Assembly: GCA_047967505.1 (NCBI GenBank)
Contig: CM106538.1
Origin: Dipteris shenzhenensis
Taxonomy: Eukaryota > Polypodiophyta > Polypodiopsida > Gleicheniales
Direction: 5' to 3' (one strand)
DNA: 64,000 nt
Every line of letters begins with the position of its first letter. The first letter of the stretch is position 1. The translations under genes and the position numbers were made by a program. Below, one piece after another: positions 1-10,235 of the stretch. The notes under the pieces were generated by a model that made no database searches, was not told the origin of the DNA, and saw only the letters and a program-made list of their open reading frames with translations.

Positions 1-225
1 AAGCATTTTATAAAAGGAAGGAGGAGCTCTAGAACTTCTTAAGTTGTGTAGACAGATATGTAAGTGGAAGGACTCTGGTTCATGACAGGAGTACCTGCAA
101 CAAGCTTATCTTTTCCTCTATCTTTCTAGGGGAAACATCAGTAAGGTCGAATATTGATCTTAAAAAGATACTAAGATTATAAAAAAAACTAATACTAATG
201 ATGTTTCATGAGACAAATCTATTCT
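1..225 (+). repeat. Left pseudo-LTR, part 1 (before the transposon insertion)
   Basis: Matches 35219-35441 with scattered substitutions and a 1-base gap (begins AAGCATTTTATAAAAGGAAG against AAGCATTTTATAAAGGAAGG). The match stops exactly where the inverted terminal repeat begins. Confidence 0.9.
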
Positions 226-252
226 AAACACCTATTTCATTAATTTTGGACT
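226..252 (+). repeat. Left terminal inverted repeat of giant transposon
   Basis: This 27-bp sequence begins AAACACCTATTTCATTAATT. It is the exact reverse complement of 31186-31212. Similarity stops at the next base (C at 253 against T in the other arm). Confidence 0.95.
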
Positions 253-352
253 CTTGCACTGTCCAAATTCATTTTGTGAGATAATTCTAGATAAAACATT
301 TCAAAAAAAGAGGCTCTTATAAAACAAAACATTGAGTCAAAAAGGAAGATTT

Positions 353-490
353 AAAAAAATCAAATTAGAAAAAATGACGTGAGATGTTAAAAATAGAGTA
401 CATCACATTGTTAAAAGAGACAAAAAAGTAAGATTTTAAAAAATCAAATTAGAAAAAATGGCGTGACATGTTATGAAAACTAGAGTACAT
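353..490. repeat. Left subterminal imperfect duplication
   Basis: Two AT-rich copies of about 55 bp share the motif ATCAAATTAGAAAAAATG followed by GCGTGA/ACGTGA and GAGTACAT. They start near 353 and 438 and lie within 270 bp of the transposon end, as subterminal transposase-binding repeats often do. Binding is not shown. Confidence 0.6.
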
Positions 491-540
491 TTCAAAAAGA
501 GTACATCACATTTGTAAAGAAGTAGATCATATTACTCAAA

Positions 541-730
541 GCCATATGGTGCCAAAAAACACCTTAATACAGTCTCTCTTAACATCATCTTAACATCACA
601 TTTGTACAAGAAGTAGATCATATTACTCAAAGCCATATGGTGTCAAAAAACACCTTAATACAAGGACATATGGTGTCAAAAAACACCTTAATACAAAGCC
701 ATATGGTGTCAAAAAACACCTTAATACAAT
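541..730. repeat. Subterminal hairpin repeats resembling the TIR tip
   Basis: Four copies (starting near 541, 632, 664 and 697; the last three are tandem, period about 33 bp) carry ATGGTGTCAAAAAACACCTT. Within each, GGTGT and ACACC are inverted around a short A-rich loop, and AAACACC is the same heptamer that forms the transposon tip. The first copy has one change (GGTGCC). The array ends just before the 3' end of the 150-aa ORF. Confidence 0.8.
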
Positions 731-745
731 CTCTCTTATCTAAGT

Positions 746-1198
746 CTAGAAGATCTCATCATTGGTCTCTCTTATCTTCTCAACAACCCAATCCTTCACT
801 GCCTCCACAGCTGTATCCTCAACATAATTACATGCGAAGAAGAAGTTTAAGCAATCACAAATTGTTTCTTTATAATTTCTCTGAGAGGCTCTTATTGTTC
901 TCTCAGCATCCGCATCAAATCGCCCATGACGAGAGCTGTGATAACGCAGGTTACTTAAGAAGTCTAATAGATCTTGTCGTGCTTTTATCATACGTCTTAG
1001 AAGTCTTTCACTGTCTGCTATCTTGAGAGTCTCCTCCCTCTCTGCGTGCCTTTGTGCAGCAAATTCCTCTCTCTCCATGTGTGTCAAAGGAGAACCTTGT
1101 CGAATTCTGGCCTCTCTCTGTGCTCCTTGGTCAGCAATCCATTCTTTGAGATTGTTAATTCCAAACTCCACGTCTTCGACAATGCCAAGGACATCCAT
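746..1198 (-). CDS. Small 150-aa charged protein of the giant transposon, function unknown
   Basis: An uninterrupted ORF from ATG at 1198 with no recognised family. It is rich in Arg, Glu and Ala and largely predicted helical by eye; the stretch HMEREEFAAQRHAEREE (residues 40-56) looks like a short coiled coil. It has no signal peptide, membrane segment or zinc motif. It lies between the hairpin repeats and a set of minisatellites at the left end of the transposon, on the same strand as the Ulp1-type gene but about 1.1 kb downstream of its last codon, so it is probably a separate transcription unit. Unlike the Ulp1 exons it has no stops. It could be an accessory transposition protein or a chance ORF; about 450 open bases with a biased composition favour a gene, weakly. 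Confidence 0.5.
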   Translation of the reverse strand: MDVLGIVEDVEFGINNLKEWIADQGAQREARIRQGSPLTHMEREEFAAQRHAEREETLKIADSERLLRRMIKARQDLLDFLSNLRYHSSRHGRFDADAERTIRASQRNYKETICDCLNFFFACNYVEDTAVEAVKDWVVEKIRETNDEIF

Positions 1199-1229
1199 GG
1201 GTGGGGAGATGATAAAGAAAGGGAGATGG

Positions 1230-1690
1230 ACTACGATGCAAGAAAGAAGAGAGTGTCTGCGGAGGAAGAACTAGGATAGAAGAATACTTGGTTATCAAGA
1301 TGGATGAAAGAAGACTCTGAGAGTGTTTGCGGAAGGACTAGGATAGAAGAATACAAGTTAATGAGAAGCACTAGGATGCAAGAAAGAAGAGAGTGTCTGC
1401 AGAAGAACTAGGATAGAAGAATACTTGGTTATCAGGATGGATGAAAGAAGACTCTGAGAGTGTTTGCGGAAGGACTAGGATAGAAGAATACAAGTTAATG
1501 AGAAGCACTAGGATGGATGAAAGAAGAGAGTGTTTGTGGAAGAACTAGGATAGAAGAATACTTGGTTATCAGGATGGATGAAAGAAGACTCTGAGAGTGT
1601 TTGCGGAAGGACTAGGATAGAAGAATACAAGTTACTCAGAAGGACTAGGATGTAAGAAATAAGAGAGTGTTTGTGGAAAGACTAGGATGG
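1230..1690. repeat. Minisatellite, period about 137 bp, 3 copies
   Basis: AATACTTGGTTATCA recurs near 1283, 1420 and 1558, each followed by GATGGATGAAAGAAGACTC and a GGACTAGGATAGAAGAATAC block that itself recurs inside the unit. It is purine-rich on the plus strand and has no coding sense. Confidence 0.8.
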
Positions 1691-1920
1691 AAGAATACAA
1701 GTGCACTAAGGCACGATGTGTTCACTACGATAAGGATAAGGGTTGGAATAAAGTGAGTGGCACGATGTGTTCACCATGATAAGGGTTGGAATAAAGCGAG
1801 TGGAGATTGAATGCTCTACTTTAAGTGAGTGGAGATGATAAGGATAAGGGTTGGAATAAAGTGAGAGAAGCATTGCGAATGCTCTACTTTAAGTGAGTGG
1901 AGACTGTCCAACTGAATAAA
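1690..1920. repeat. Short imperfect tandem repeats
   Basis: Overlapping copies of GATAAGGGTTGGAATAAAG and GAATGCTCTACTTTAAGTGA recur three and two times, with two copies of GGCACGATGTGTTCAC. They separate two cleaner minisatellites. Confidence 0.7.
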
Positions 1921-2240
1921 ATTCTCATCACACAAGGATTTATTTCCAAATAATCACATCATCACACATTCATATCATAAAATTGTGTGCATGAAGAAAT
2001 ATATTACAAATATTACATCATCACATATTCATATCAAAATTCTCATCACACAAGGATTTATTTTCAAATAATCACATCATCACACATTCATATCATAAAA
2101 TTGTGTGCATGAAATAAATATATTACAAATATTACATCATCACATATTCATATCAGAATTCTCATCACACAAGGATTTATTTCCAAATAATCACATCATC
2201 ACACATTCATATCATAAAATTGTGTGCATAAAGAAATTAT
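1920..2240. repeat. Minisatellite, period about 118 bp, about 2.7 copies
   Basis: ATTCTCATCACACAAGGATT starts near 1920, 2039 and 2157, followed each time by AATCACATCATCACACATTC and ATAAAATTGTGTGCATGA. It is AT-rich and lies immediately beyond the 3' end of the Ulp1-type gene. Confidence 0.85.
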
Positions 2241-2327
2241 ATAAATATCATGATTATGCCACTTAAGTAATAAGTCACAAATTGGTGTATAATCAACAAA
2301 AACTACAAACACAACATCATACATGCA

Positions 2328-5300
2328 TCACAACTCTTGTGATGCTTCTAGTGGAGACTCTGGCAACTCTTCGGATGCTTCCAATGGAGGCTGTGGTACT
2401 GTAGATGTACACTCGGTCTCTACTTCTTTTGTAGTATGTAGTGCTTTCGGAGTAGACTCAGTATCCTCTTCCTTAAATGCAAGCGGAGGCGGTGGCAACT
2501 CTTCTGATGCTTCCAGTGGAGGCTATGGTGTTGTAGGTGTACATTGGGTCTCTACTTCTTCTGTAGTATGCAGTGCTTTCATAGTAGACTCAGTCTCCTC
2601 TTCCTTAAAGGGAAGCTCTGGTATTGCTTCAGTTGCACGTTGTATTCTAATGGCAGCAATTAGGTCTCGAATGATTTCAGCCCTAAACAATTGTATATCC
2701 TCCTCTGAATATTTGAGCTCCAAAGAGTCTTCCGATGAGATCTGTGGCATAAGTGAGAAAATTTCTTTGAAAATCAACATGCAGTTGTAGGCAACTCTCC
2801 ACCCACAACTATGCCCATCTTCCTGCTCTACTACTAAACGCTTTTGGAAGTCTACCAAGTCTTTGTACTGTCCTGTTTCTCTGATAGCAGATACCAACTT
2901 CTCAATCGACCTGCTCATCGTGACATATTAAAAAAACTTAGTGTATCTATCACATAAGGTACATAATATAGAAGTAACAACAGATTAATAGAATACTTAC
3001 GTTTGCACTGAGCCATGAAAGCCTGCAATGGAGTTAACAAACCAACAATAGTTGTCTTCAAGGTTCCAAACCACCAGACTCCAATGTTCCCTACACGAAT
3101 AATTAAGAACCATTATTATTTAACACAATGTTGCCAGTACAAGATGAAAATAAAGGTTGCCATGATACTTACATCTCATGATATGCCATAAATAGGACTC
3201 GCACGCCATGTAAATGTAAAGGCTATAATAATTTACAAACATCGGCTATTGTCTTTCTGCTATCGCTAAGTATAGGAGAAAGGAGGGAATCCAACATATA
3301 CGCACGATTTTGTACGACTCTACCAAATCGTGAGATAACTATACTGCACCAACAAATAAATGAATATTAGCTTATTAGATTTAATCAAAATAAATGAATA
3401 TTAGCTTATTAGCTTATTAGATTAAATCAAAATATTGAATTATCAAGTAGAGAAAAAGTTTGTATCAAACCTGAGAATGGCCATCATAACGTTGTTATTG
3501 ACCTCATTTGAAGCTCTAGAGAGAATTGAAATCTCTTCTCCCCCAAATTCAAGATACTGAGGTCTATGTTGAATCATAACCCTAACATTAAAAGAGCTTC
3601 CCAATTCTTTTAATGAGGCCATGTTTGTAGAGTTGAGGTCATCTATCCTCTTTGACTCTTTGATGGCATTCATTTCGCAATCAATGATTGCTCGAATGGT
3701 ACATGTTATAAATGCATAGAGATGCAAATCCGTATATGTTGATAGTGTGGTGTCATTTTGCATCTCAAAAATTTGACCAAGTACCAAAAAGCAATTGTAG
3801 CCCACCCTCCATCCACAATTATAGATGTGGCTATTATCTTGATGTGATACCTGACATGTTATATACTCTATTTGTTGTGCCAAGTCACATTGCCGCATTA
3901 CTATGTCGATAGCATCTACTAATTTTCGAGCTGATCTGCATATCAAAACATATAACAACAGTGAATATGTGCATTGCATATCAATCTACATGTCAAGAAG
4001 TGACAACAAGTGTAGTCTATACTTACTCTAACACATTGCCATGGACGGATGTCATTGAGTTTGCAAAGAAGCACTTCTTCGCAAGGATGTCCACGACTAC
4101 CAGACTCTAACGTGAGCTGCATTATCAATAAAGAATAATTACTGTGTTTGAGACAATTCTAGCAAATGCAATAGAAAAAACAAGTAGGGTTTGATGCTTA
4201 CTTCTCATAATATGCTGTAAAAATAACTCGTGCGTCATTCATAGGAATGTGCTTCAACCACTTGCAAACATTCTCTATGGTTTCTTCTTTGTTGATAAGC
4301 ACTTCCGAAATACGAGGATCGAGCATATATGAAACGCTTTGTATATTTTGCGGAAAATTTGCTATAACATTGCTATATTAAAAAAAAAAGTATTAGCTTC
4401 TTGGGTTTAATCAAAATAAGCAAAGTATAAAGCCAAGGAAAAGGCTGCATCAAACCTGAGGATGGTTGTAATGACTTTGACATTAACCTCATTCTTAGGA
4501 TTCAAGAGGATTGAAATCTCTTCTTCACCAAATTCAAAAAAATGAGGTTGTTGTCGAATTAACAACATAGCAGTGAATGAACTTCCAATCTGCTCCAATA
4601 GATTCATATTTTTATGACTCATCTTATTGAGGGAGTAGTCTACATCATATTCTTCTTCACTTGCTATGTCCTCCACATCCTCCTTCTGCCATAAAAATAT
4701 AAAAAAGTTATGCGATGTACACATCCCAAATAAAGGCTTAAACAAGCAGATAAGGTTTCATATATGCTTTCATTAGTGTAAGTCTCTCCTCTGCTTGGAG
4801 CAAAAATTTAAAAAGGTTTCATACACGCTTTCATTAGAGTGAGTCTCTCCTTCTCTTGGATGAAAAATTTAAAAAGTTATGAGATTTACACATCCCAAAT
4901 AAAAATAATGGTTTAAATAATCATAGAAGTATAAAGATAGCATGCTTTCATTAGACAAGTTATGAGATTTATACATCCCAAATAAAATTAATGGTTTAAA
5001 TAATTATAAAAGTATAAAGATAGCATGCTTTCATTAAACTCATTCTCTTCTCCTTTTGGAAGAAAATATAAAAAAGTTATGAGATTTATACATCCCAATT
5101 AAAGGCTGGAACAAGTATACAAGTATAAAGATAAGATTTTATACATGCTGCAATGTAGTCATATTTTCATGTTGTTTCCCAATGGTAGTAATTAGATGCT
5201 GAATACTCTCAGCCCAAAATGCTAGCAGATCAGCTTCTGTATATGATTCCATTTTGACTGGTAACTCCAGATCAAAAATCTCTCTAAGAAACAACATGCA

Positions 5301-6246
5301 GTTGTAGGCGACTCTCCACCCACAGCTGTGTCCATCTTTTTGCTCCACTGGCAGACGTCTTTTGAATTCTACTTGATCTTGTTGCTCCGTGGTTGTTCTG
5401 ACAGCAGATACTAGCCGATATGCAGCACTGTCCAGCATGACATATGAAATATATTAATATGTCATGATCATAAGATACAAAATAAGAAAGTATCAAAAAT
5501 ATTAAGAGAATAATTACCTTGGGGAGTTGGCATGATAGCCTTCTATTGAATTCACAAACCATAAATGGTTGAGTTCAAGGTCCCAGAAGATCAGACTCCA
5601 ATGTGAGCTACACGACCAGAATAAAAATGATTATTGTTTTACACAAACTTGCCAAAGAAATAGTAAAAATAAGGTTAGAGTTGATACTTACGCCTCATGA
5701 TAAGGCATTAAGATGACTCGCACCCCATCTAAATTCAAAGGGCTTAACCAGGTACAAACATCTTCTATAGTCTTTTGAGGAGAGCTAAGAATAGAAGAAA
5801 GGAGAGCATCGGGCATGTAGACACGATGCTGCACTGTACTAGGAAGTTGAGAAATAACTACACTGCACCAAGAAATAAACAAACATTAGCTCATAGAATT
5901 GATTTGCATTCTGCACTAGGAAACTGATATATAACTGAACTGTGAATAAATAAACAAATGTTAGCTTATTGAAGTAGAAATAAATAAATAAACATTACCT
6001 GAGAATGGCCAAGATAACATTGTCATTAACCTCTTTTAAAGGATTGGAGAGGATTGAAACCTCCTCTCTACCAAAGCTTAAATACTGAGGTTCTCATTTC
6101 AAAACGATCTTAACTTGAAATGAGCTCTCCATTTTATCTAATGCAGCTAAATTTGATTTTTCAATCAAATTTAGAGGTGGTTGCATTGTTGAAGTAGAAG
6201 GGAGTGCCTCCGTATTGACTTCATCCATTTCTTCTCCCTCTATTGC
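2328..6246 (-). pseudogene. Triple Ulp1/C48 protease-domain exons, interrupted by stops
   Basis: Eleven exons follow the large exon 6339-9548 on the minus strand: 6246-5999, 5862-5692, 5607-5518, 5427-5145, 4685-4456, 4372-4202, 4116-4027, 3935-3471, 3343-3173, 3090-3001 and 2910-2328. All inferred junctions are GT..AG and keep one reading frame. They encode three successive Ulp1-like (SUMO protease, clan CE) domains. Each domain has an N-terminal exon, a 171-nt exon, a 90-nt exon with the HWSL histidine motif and FVNS/FANS 17 residues on, and an exon with the Cys motif (HSCGWRVAYNCM in domains 1 and 3, YNCGWRVGYNCF in domain 2). The catalytic Asp position is Asn in all three; domain 2 also lacks the His. 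The last exon ends in a Pro/Glu-rich tail with an internal repeat (PLEASEELP). Exon 3935-3471 joins the end of domain 2 to the start of domain 3, proving one tandem gene. In-frame stops lie at 6094-6096, 4107-4109, 3223-3225 and 2523-2525, plus one at 6348-6350 in the preceding exon. Confidence 0.85.
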
Positions 6247-6347
6247 CTGTAAACAAATATGAGAGATTAGATTCATTATCTTTAAATTTAAATCTTATTT
6301 AAAAAATTGTATTTAGTTGAGAAATAGAGAGTTCATACCGCTAAGTA

Positions 6348-9300
6348 TTATCGTAGTGGCCTTTTTTCATAACCCTGCGAGCCATAATTATCAAAGAGGG
6401 CATCATCATATTTGTCTTCATCCACCAACCTCTCTGTGAATGGGTCATGTAAGTCCATCTTTTCATCATCAACAACTGGGACATTATGATCTTCAAGGTA
6501 ATCATCCATGTCATTGGTGTCCTTGTGGTCTATCTCTTTTTCATAGCCTGTGGTTAGATCTGCTTGAAGCTGGAAATAGGCCATGAAATGCTTATTTTCA
6601 ATAATATTGGTGGAGTTGCCTTTTCTTAGGAGATCCTCAAATAAATATCCCATCCTGCACAAGGTGACCTCCCAACCTGCCGGCAGCAAATTCTCCATCA
6701 TGGTAAGCAAGAGACTCCCACTTTTTGCAGGACTTCCGTAGTTGTTTTTTTGATAATGTATGGACCTGGGAATATCTTGCTCTTCTAGCATCAATCTCAA
6801 ATTATTTGAATTCCCTCTTATGTTCTTTTGTAAAGAGTGATCAGGGTTGGGACTCCGCATACATAGAAAGAATGATTCAAGAGTTTGAATCGCTATGCCA
6901 CATTCTCTCTTGCCTCTCTTTGCTGCATAAACACCACTATAGATCTTCAAATCTGATGAATATGCTCGCTCTAGAGTAACCTGCATGGCTTCTTTGTCTT
7001 TTTTATCAACAAATATGACAATGTTACAAATCGCCACTTTGCTAATGGTGGTATATACTATTCTATCAATGAAGTTATGGATATCATCGCTAGAAACTTC
7101 ATTGATAAAGAATAGTTGTGGCTTATCCCATGCTGACTCATTCTTAAAGAAGTCATCTTCTGAGACTCCCCTGAAGTTGACAAGCTTTCCAGACTCTGCC
7201 ATAACCTCTACATTGAATTGAAAGCTTTGGTGCATATCTGTTGGCATTCTTATCTCGCTGATTAATCTTTCCACATATGCAACCACCTGTTGTGGGATCT
7301 CTTTTCTCATATAAGAGGTTACTATTTCCGACCCATCTTCATCCTTTTTAATCCACCTGTTGGCCCATAGCTTTACCTTGGGTGTTGACAAAGAAGCTAT
7401 ATGCTTCACCACATTATAGTCAATGTTGCAATGAGTAAGTGGAATTTGTTTCTCTGACAGCAAATACTTGATGGCACTATGCACTGCATCACACCTCACC
7501 TGTACATTGATGCATTCTTCCATGCAGTGGTCTTTGTCTTTTTTTCCAAAAAACCATTCTTTCTTTAAAATTCTTTGTGCTGCCATGGATGCATACTTAT
7601 CAGGTAAGTACTTTACAGGCCTCCACATCCTTGCCGTCAACTCCTTCTTATCCATTACCTTTGACTTGCTGGAGATAAACAAAGGAGCTTCATAGGTCAG
7701 CTGTCCACGCTCACAAGCAATGCACGTTTCAAGCATCTCATTGAACACTTCAACAGGACGAAATATGATAGAAGTATAGTCGGCATATCTGTCCCTCACC
7801 ACCTTGAGGCTTGTCATACTTTCTTCCCGCTCTTGGGTTCTCCTAGGCACAACTGCACTCAAAGAAGTATAAAAGTTTGTGAGTGTGTCGGCGTCTGCTT
7901 TTGTGACCTTTCGCTTCAAATCAGGATTTGGGGAACCAAATGTTGTCCATATCACCCTTGCCTTCTGTAAGAACTCTGATGTTGAGGATATCTTACGCTT
8001 TCCATGGACATAATGATTAAGTCTTTCGGACTCAATCAAATACTTAATCTCATGCTTGAATATACAGATCGTTGCAGGATAATAATGGAATGAGCTTATC
8101 TTTACAAATTGTTCTGGAGTGAGTCTTTTGCCCTCCTTTGCTTCCCTTGCGATCTGATTACAAGCATAAGCCCAATGTTGACCATCAATGGGTTGGAATC
8201 TGCAATAAAGGAGAAATTCCTTCTTGACTTCCTTTAGCATATTCTCTCCTTGTGCCTGTTCGCCTTGTTCATGTGGAATATTTTTTAGAGTGTTTTTAAA
8301 GAATTGACTGAAGATCTCCTCGAAATGTATAGGCCCTGTAAATGTTATTTGATCCAGAAAACTATTTTTGGTTGGACAAAACATTATTGGGCGCAAGACC
8401 ACATTACTTGCCACAGGTTTCTTACCATCTCTCAAAGCCTCGTATATTTGCATTGCATAGGATATATCAAGGCTTCGGCTATTAGTAAACAGAGCTGCAG
8501 CTTCCACATCTTTGGCATTCACAAACCACGTCCTTTGACCCCAGATATATCCCACATCATCATCTGTAACTGCTTCATTAAGACGCAGATTAAGATTTTT
8601 AATTGATGTGAGTTCATCTTGATCATCTTCAGCCTCGGATTCTGAGTCTTCTTCATCTTTCTCTTTTTTTGACCGTTTTTCATCCACATTATCTTTCTCT
8701 ACAGTGGGACGATGTCTTTTCTTACTGCTTGGAACCGTGGCTCTTGTAGTACTAGCCTTTTGCATTTCACGTCGTGGTTTGCTAGCAAGAGCTTCTAGCA
8801 TAACTACAGTGGATCGACCTTGATCTTCTTCAATTTTTGCTAATTCCCGTGCACTCAAGGCTTGTTTTTCATCATCCTTAGTTACATTCACCATTTCTTG
8901 CTCTACAAGTTTGCGCTCATGTTCTACAGGTTTGTGACAGTGTGCCTGTTCTTCTTGTCCCTGCATTGAAGTCTGAGCTTTTTGATCTCCTTCATGTGAT
9001 GATTCTTGCATATGGAGAGCATATTCTGCATCCTGAAAGTATTCAAACATTATCTTTGCATGCATCCTTTTTGCCACCACACTAGGAAATTGCTCCCAAG
9101 TATATGAAAGAGTCTCCAATGCCCTTTGCAACTCTGGAAACTTTGATGGTTGAGGAGGAGGCATCACAAAGGTCTTTGCGTCTCTCCTTGACACAATAAA
9201 ATGCATACCGCCAACTTCAGGATCTGAACTCTTTGTTAAAATATCCACAAAGGTGTCTTTTCGCTGAATTATTATGCCTACTACAAGGCTTGAAGTCATA

Positions 9301-9548
9301 TCTTTTTTGAAGAAAGTAGCATCCCATGGATCTTCAACACCATTGAACTCCCTTTTTGACATAAGTAGAAAGAGTCTCTTTTCCTTTTGATGAAGAAACC
9401 AGGCTCTTCTACCCATGTGATATCGAGTCCACCTACCAAAGCCATTGGGGCTATATTCCTTTCCTTTGAAATTCAAAGTGACATCAGAAATCCATTCTCT
9501 GATGTCAGAGTCATCTAGCATAGCCATCACATTAGCTGATTGCTCCAT
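6348..9548 (-). CDS. Large transposon protein, ParB/DGQH-like and methyltransferase-like segments, upstream part of the Ulp1 gene
   Basis: Open for 1066 codons from ATG at 9548. I chose this start because the codons before it are intron-like (pyrimidine tract, then TCTTGTAG acceptor just 5' of the ATG), implying a 5' non-coding exon. Residues about 1-165 form a folded-looking unknown domain. About 175-320 is charged, Gln/Glu-rich, with a nuclear-signal-like SSKKRHRP and an acidic run. At about 450-462 is RFQPIDGQHWAYA, resembling the DGQH of ParB-like domains. At about 805-990 the order of strands resembles a beta-class DNA amino-methyltransferase (catalytic half, then PAGWEVTLCRMGYLFEDLL as AdoMet-binding half), but neither DPPY nor FxGxG is present, so catalysis is unlikely. 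The C-terminus is acidic. It ends at TAA (6348-6350), nine bases before a clean splice donor (6338) leading in frame into Ulp1 exons, so the stop probably truncates a longer protein. The methyltransferase reading is tentative. Confidence 0.7.
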   Translation of the reverse strand: MEQSANVMAMLDDSDIREWISDVTLNFKGKEYSPNGFGRWTRYHMGRRAWFLHQKEKRLFLLMSKREFNGVEDPWDATFFKKDMTSSLVVGIIIQRKDTFVDILTKSSDPEVGGMHFIVSRRDAKTFVMPPPQPSKFPELQRALETLSYTWEQFPSVVAKRMHAKIMFEYFQDAEYALHMQESSHEGDQKAQTSMQGQEEQAHCHKPVEHERKLVEQEMVNVTKDDEKQALSARELAKIEEDQGRSTVVMLEALASKPRREMQKASTTRATVPSSKKRHRPTVEKDNVDEKRSKKEKDEEDSESEAEDDQDELTSIKNLNLRLNEAVTDDDVGYIWGQRTWFVNAKDVEAAALFTNSRSLDISYAMQIYEALRDGKKPVASNVVLRPIMFCPTKNSFLDQITFTGPIHFEEIFSQFFKNTLKNIPHEQGEQAQGENMLKEVKKEFLLYCRFQPIDGQHWAYACNQIAREAKEGKRLTPEQFVKISSFHYYPATICIFKHEIKYLIESERLNHYVHGKRKISSTSEFLQKARVIWTTFGSPNPDLKRKVTKADADTLTNFYTSLSAVVPRRTQEREESMTSLKVVRDRYADYTSIIFRPVEVFNEMLETCIACERGQLTYEAPLFISSKSKVMDKKELTARMWRPVKYLPDKYASMAAQRILKKEWFFGKKDKDHCMEECINVQVRCDAVHSAIKYLLSEKQIPLTHCNIDYNVVKHIASLSTPKVKLWANRWIKKDEDGSEIVTSYMRKEIPQQVVAYVERLISEIRMPTDMHQSFQFNVEVMAESGKLVNFRGVSEDDFFKNESAWDKPQLFFINEVSSDDIHNFIDRIVYTTISKVAICNIVIFVDKKDKEAMQVTLERAYSSDLKIYSGVYAAKRGKRECGIAIQTLESFFLCMRSPNPDHSLQKNIRGNSNNLRLMLEEQDIPRSIHYQKNNYGSPAKSGSLLLTMMENLLPAGWEVTLCRMGYLFEDLLRKGNSTNIIENKHFMAYFQLQADLTTGYEKEIDHKDTNDMDDYLEDHNVPVVDDEKMDLHDPFTERLVDEDKYDDALFDNYGSQGYEKRPLR

Positions 9549-9599
9549 AATCCTACAAGAAAAGATAATGAAGAATTTAGATACATACAAGTAAAGTAC

Positions 9600-10235
9600 A
9601 ATATACAACCCTTGATACAATAAATGTGGAAAATAGCCCAAAAGGCTTTACAAGGCTTCATATGGCAATAAATGTGGGAAATAGCCTAAAAGGCTTTACA
9701 AGGCTTAAATATTTGTACAAATGTAAAAGAATTAGCCAATAAAGCTTTACAAGTAATATAAAATGTCATCTAGTGATAAAGCTTCAATCTTCGTGAAGAT
9801 TCATGTAATCTGTCCATCCATTGATATCTGAGCACTGATACCCAACTGCTGGTGCAATCTATCCACTAAAAACTGTTCCACTGATATCCACTTATGCAGC
9901 CCACATGATATCCACTTATGCATCCCACTGATACTCGTTAATTAGTGAATGGTCGGGATGGTCGGGTTTATTACAAGGCGCTTCATATGACAATAAATGT
10001 AAAAAATAGCATAAAAGGCTTTACAAGGATTTTTATGACAATAAATGAGCTTAAATATTTATACAAATGCAATAAAAATAACCAATAATCATCAAGCTCC
10101 AATATGTCCCATGACATGTAATCTGTCCACTGATATATGCAATCTGTCCACTGATATCTGCTCATGCAATCTGTCCACTGATATCTGCTCATGCAATCTG
10201 CCCACTGATAAACTTCTTGGTAAATGGTAAAAGGT
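9600..10235. repeat. Short repeats upstream of the large minus-strand gene
   Basis: ATAGCCTAAAAGGCTTTACAAGGCTT-like units recur near 9635, 9680 and 10010. A 27-bp unit, CTGTCCACTGATATCTGCTC plus ATGCAAT, recurs about three times at 10125-10210 with diverged copies at 9810-9930. This is the 5' flank and probable promoter region of the minus-strand gene; no clear TATA box was picked out. Confidence 0.7.

Noticed and set aside
632-730. 33-bp repeats that could suggest a CRISPR array
   Set aside because: The copies are directly abutting without spacers, in a eukaryotic transposon, with no cas genes.
9549-9641. N-terminal hydrophobic extension of the large minus-strand protein (possible signal peptide)
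   Set aside because: The stretch looks like intron sequence with a pyrimidine tract and TCTTGTAG acceptor before the ATG at 9548.
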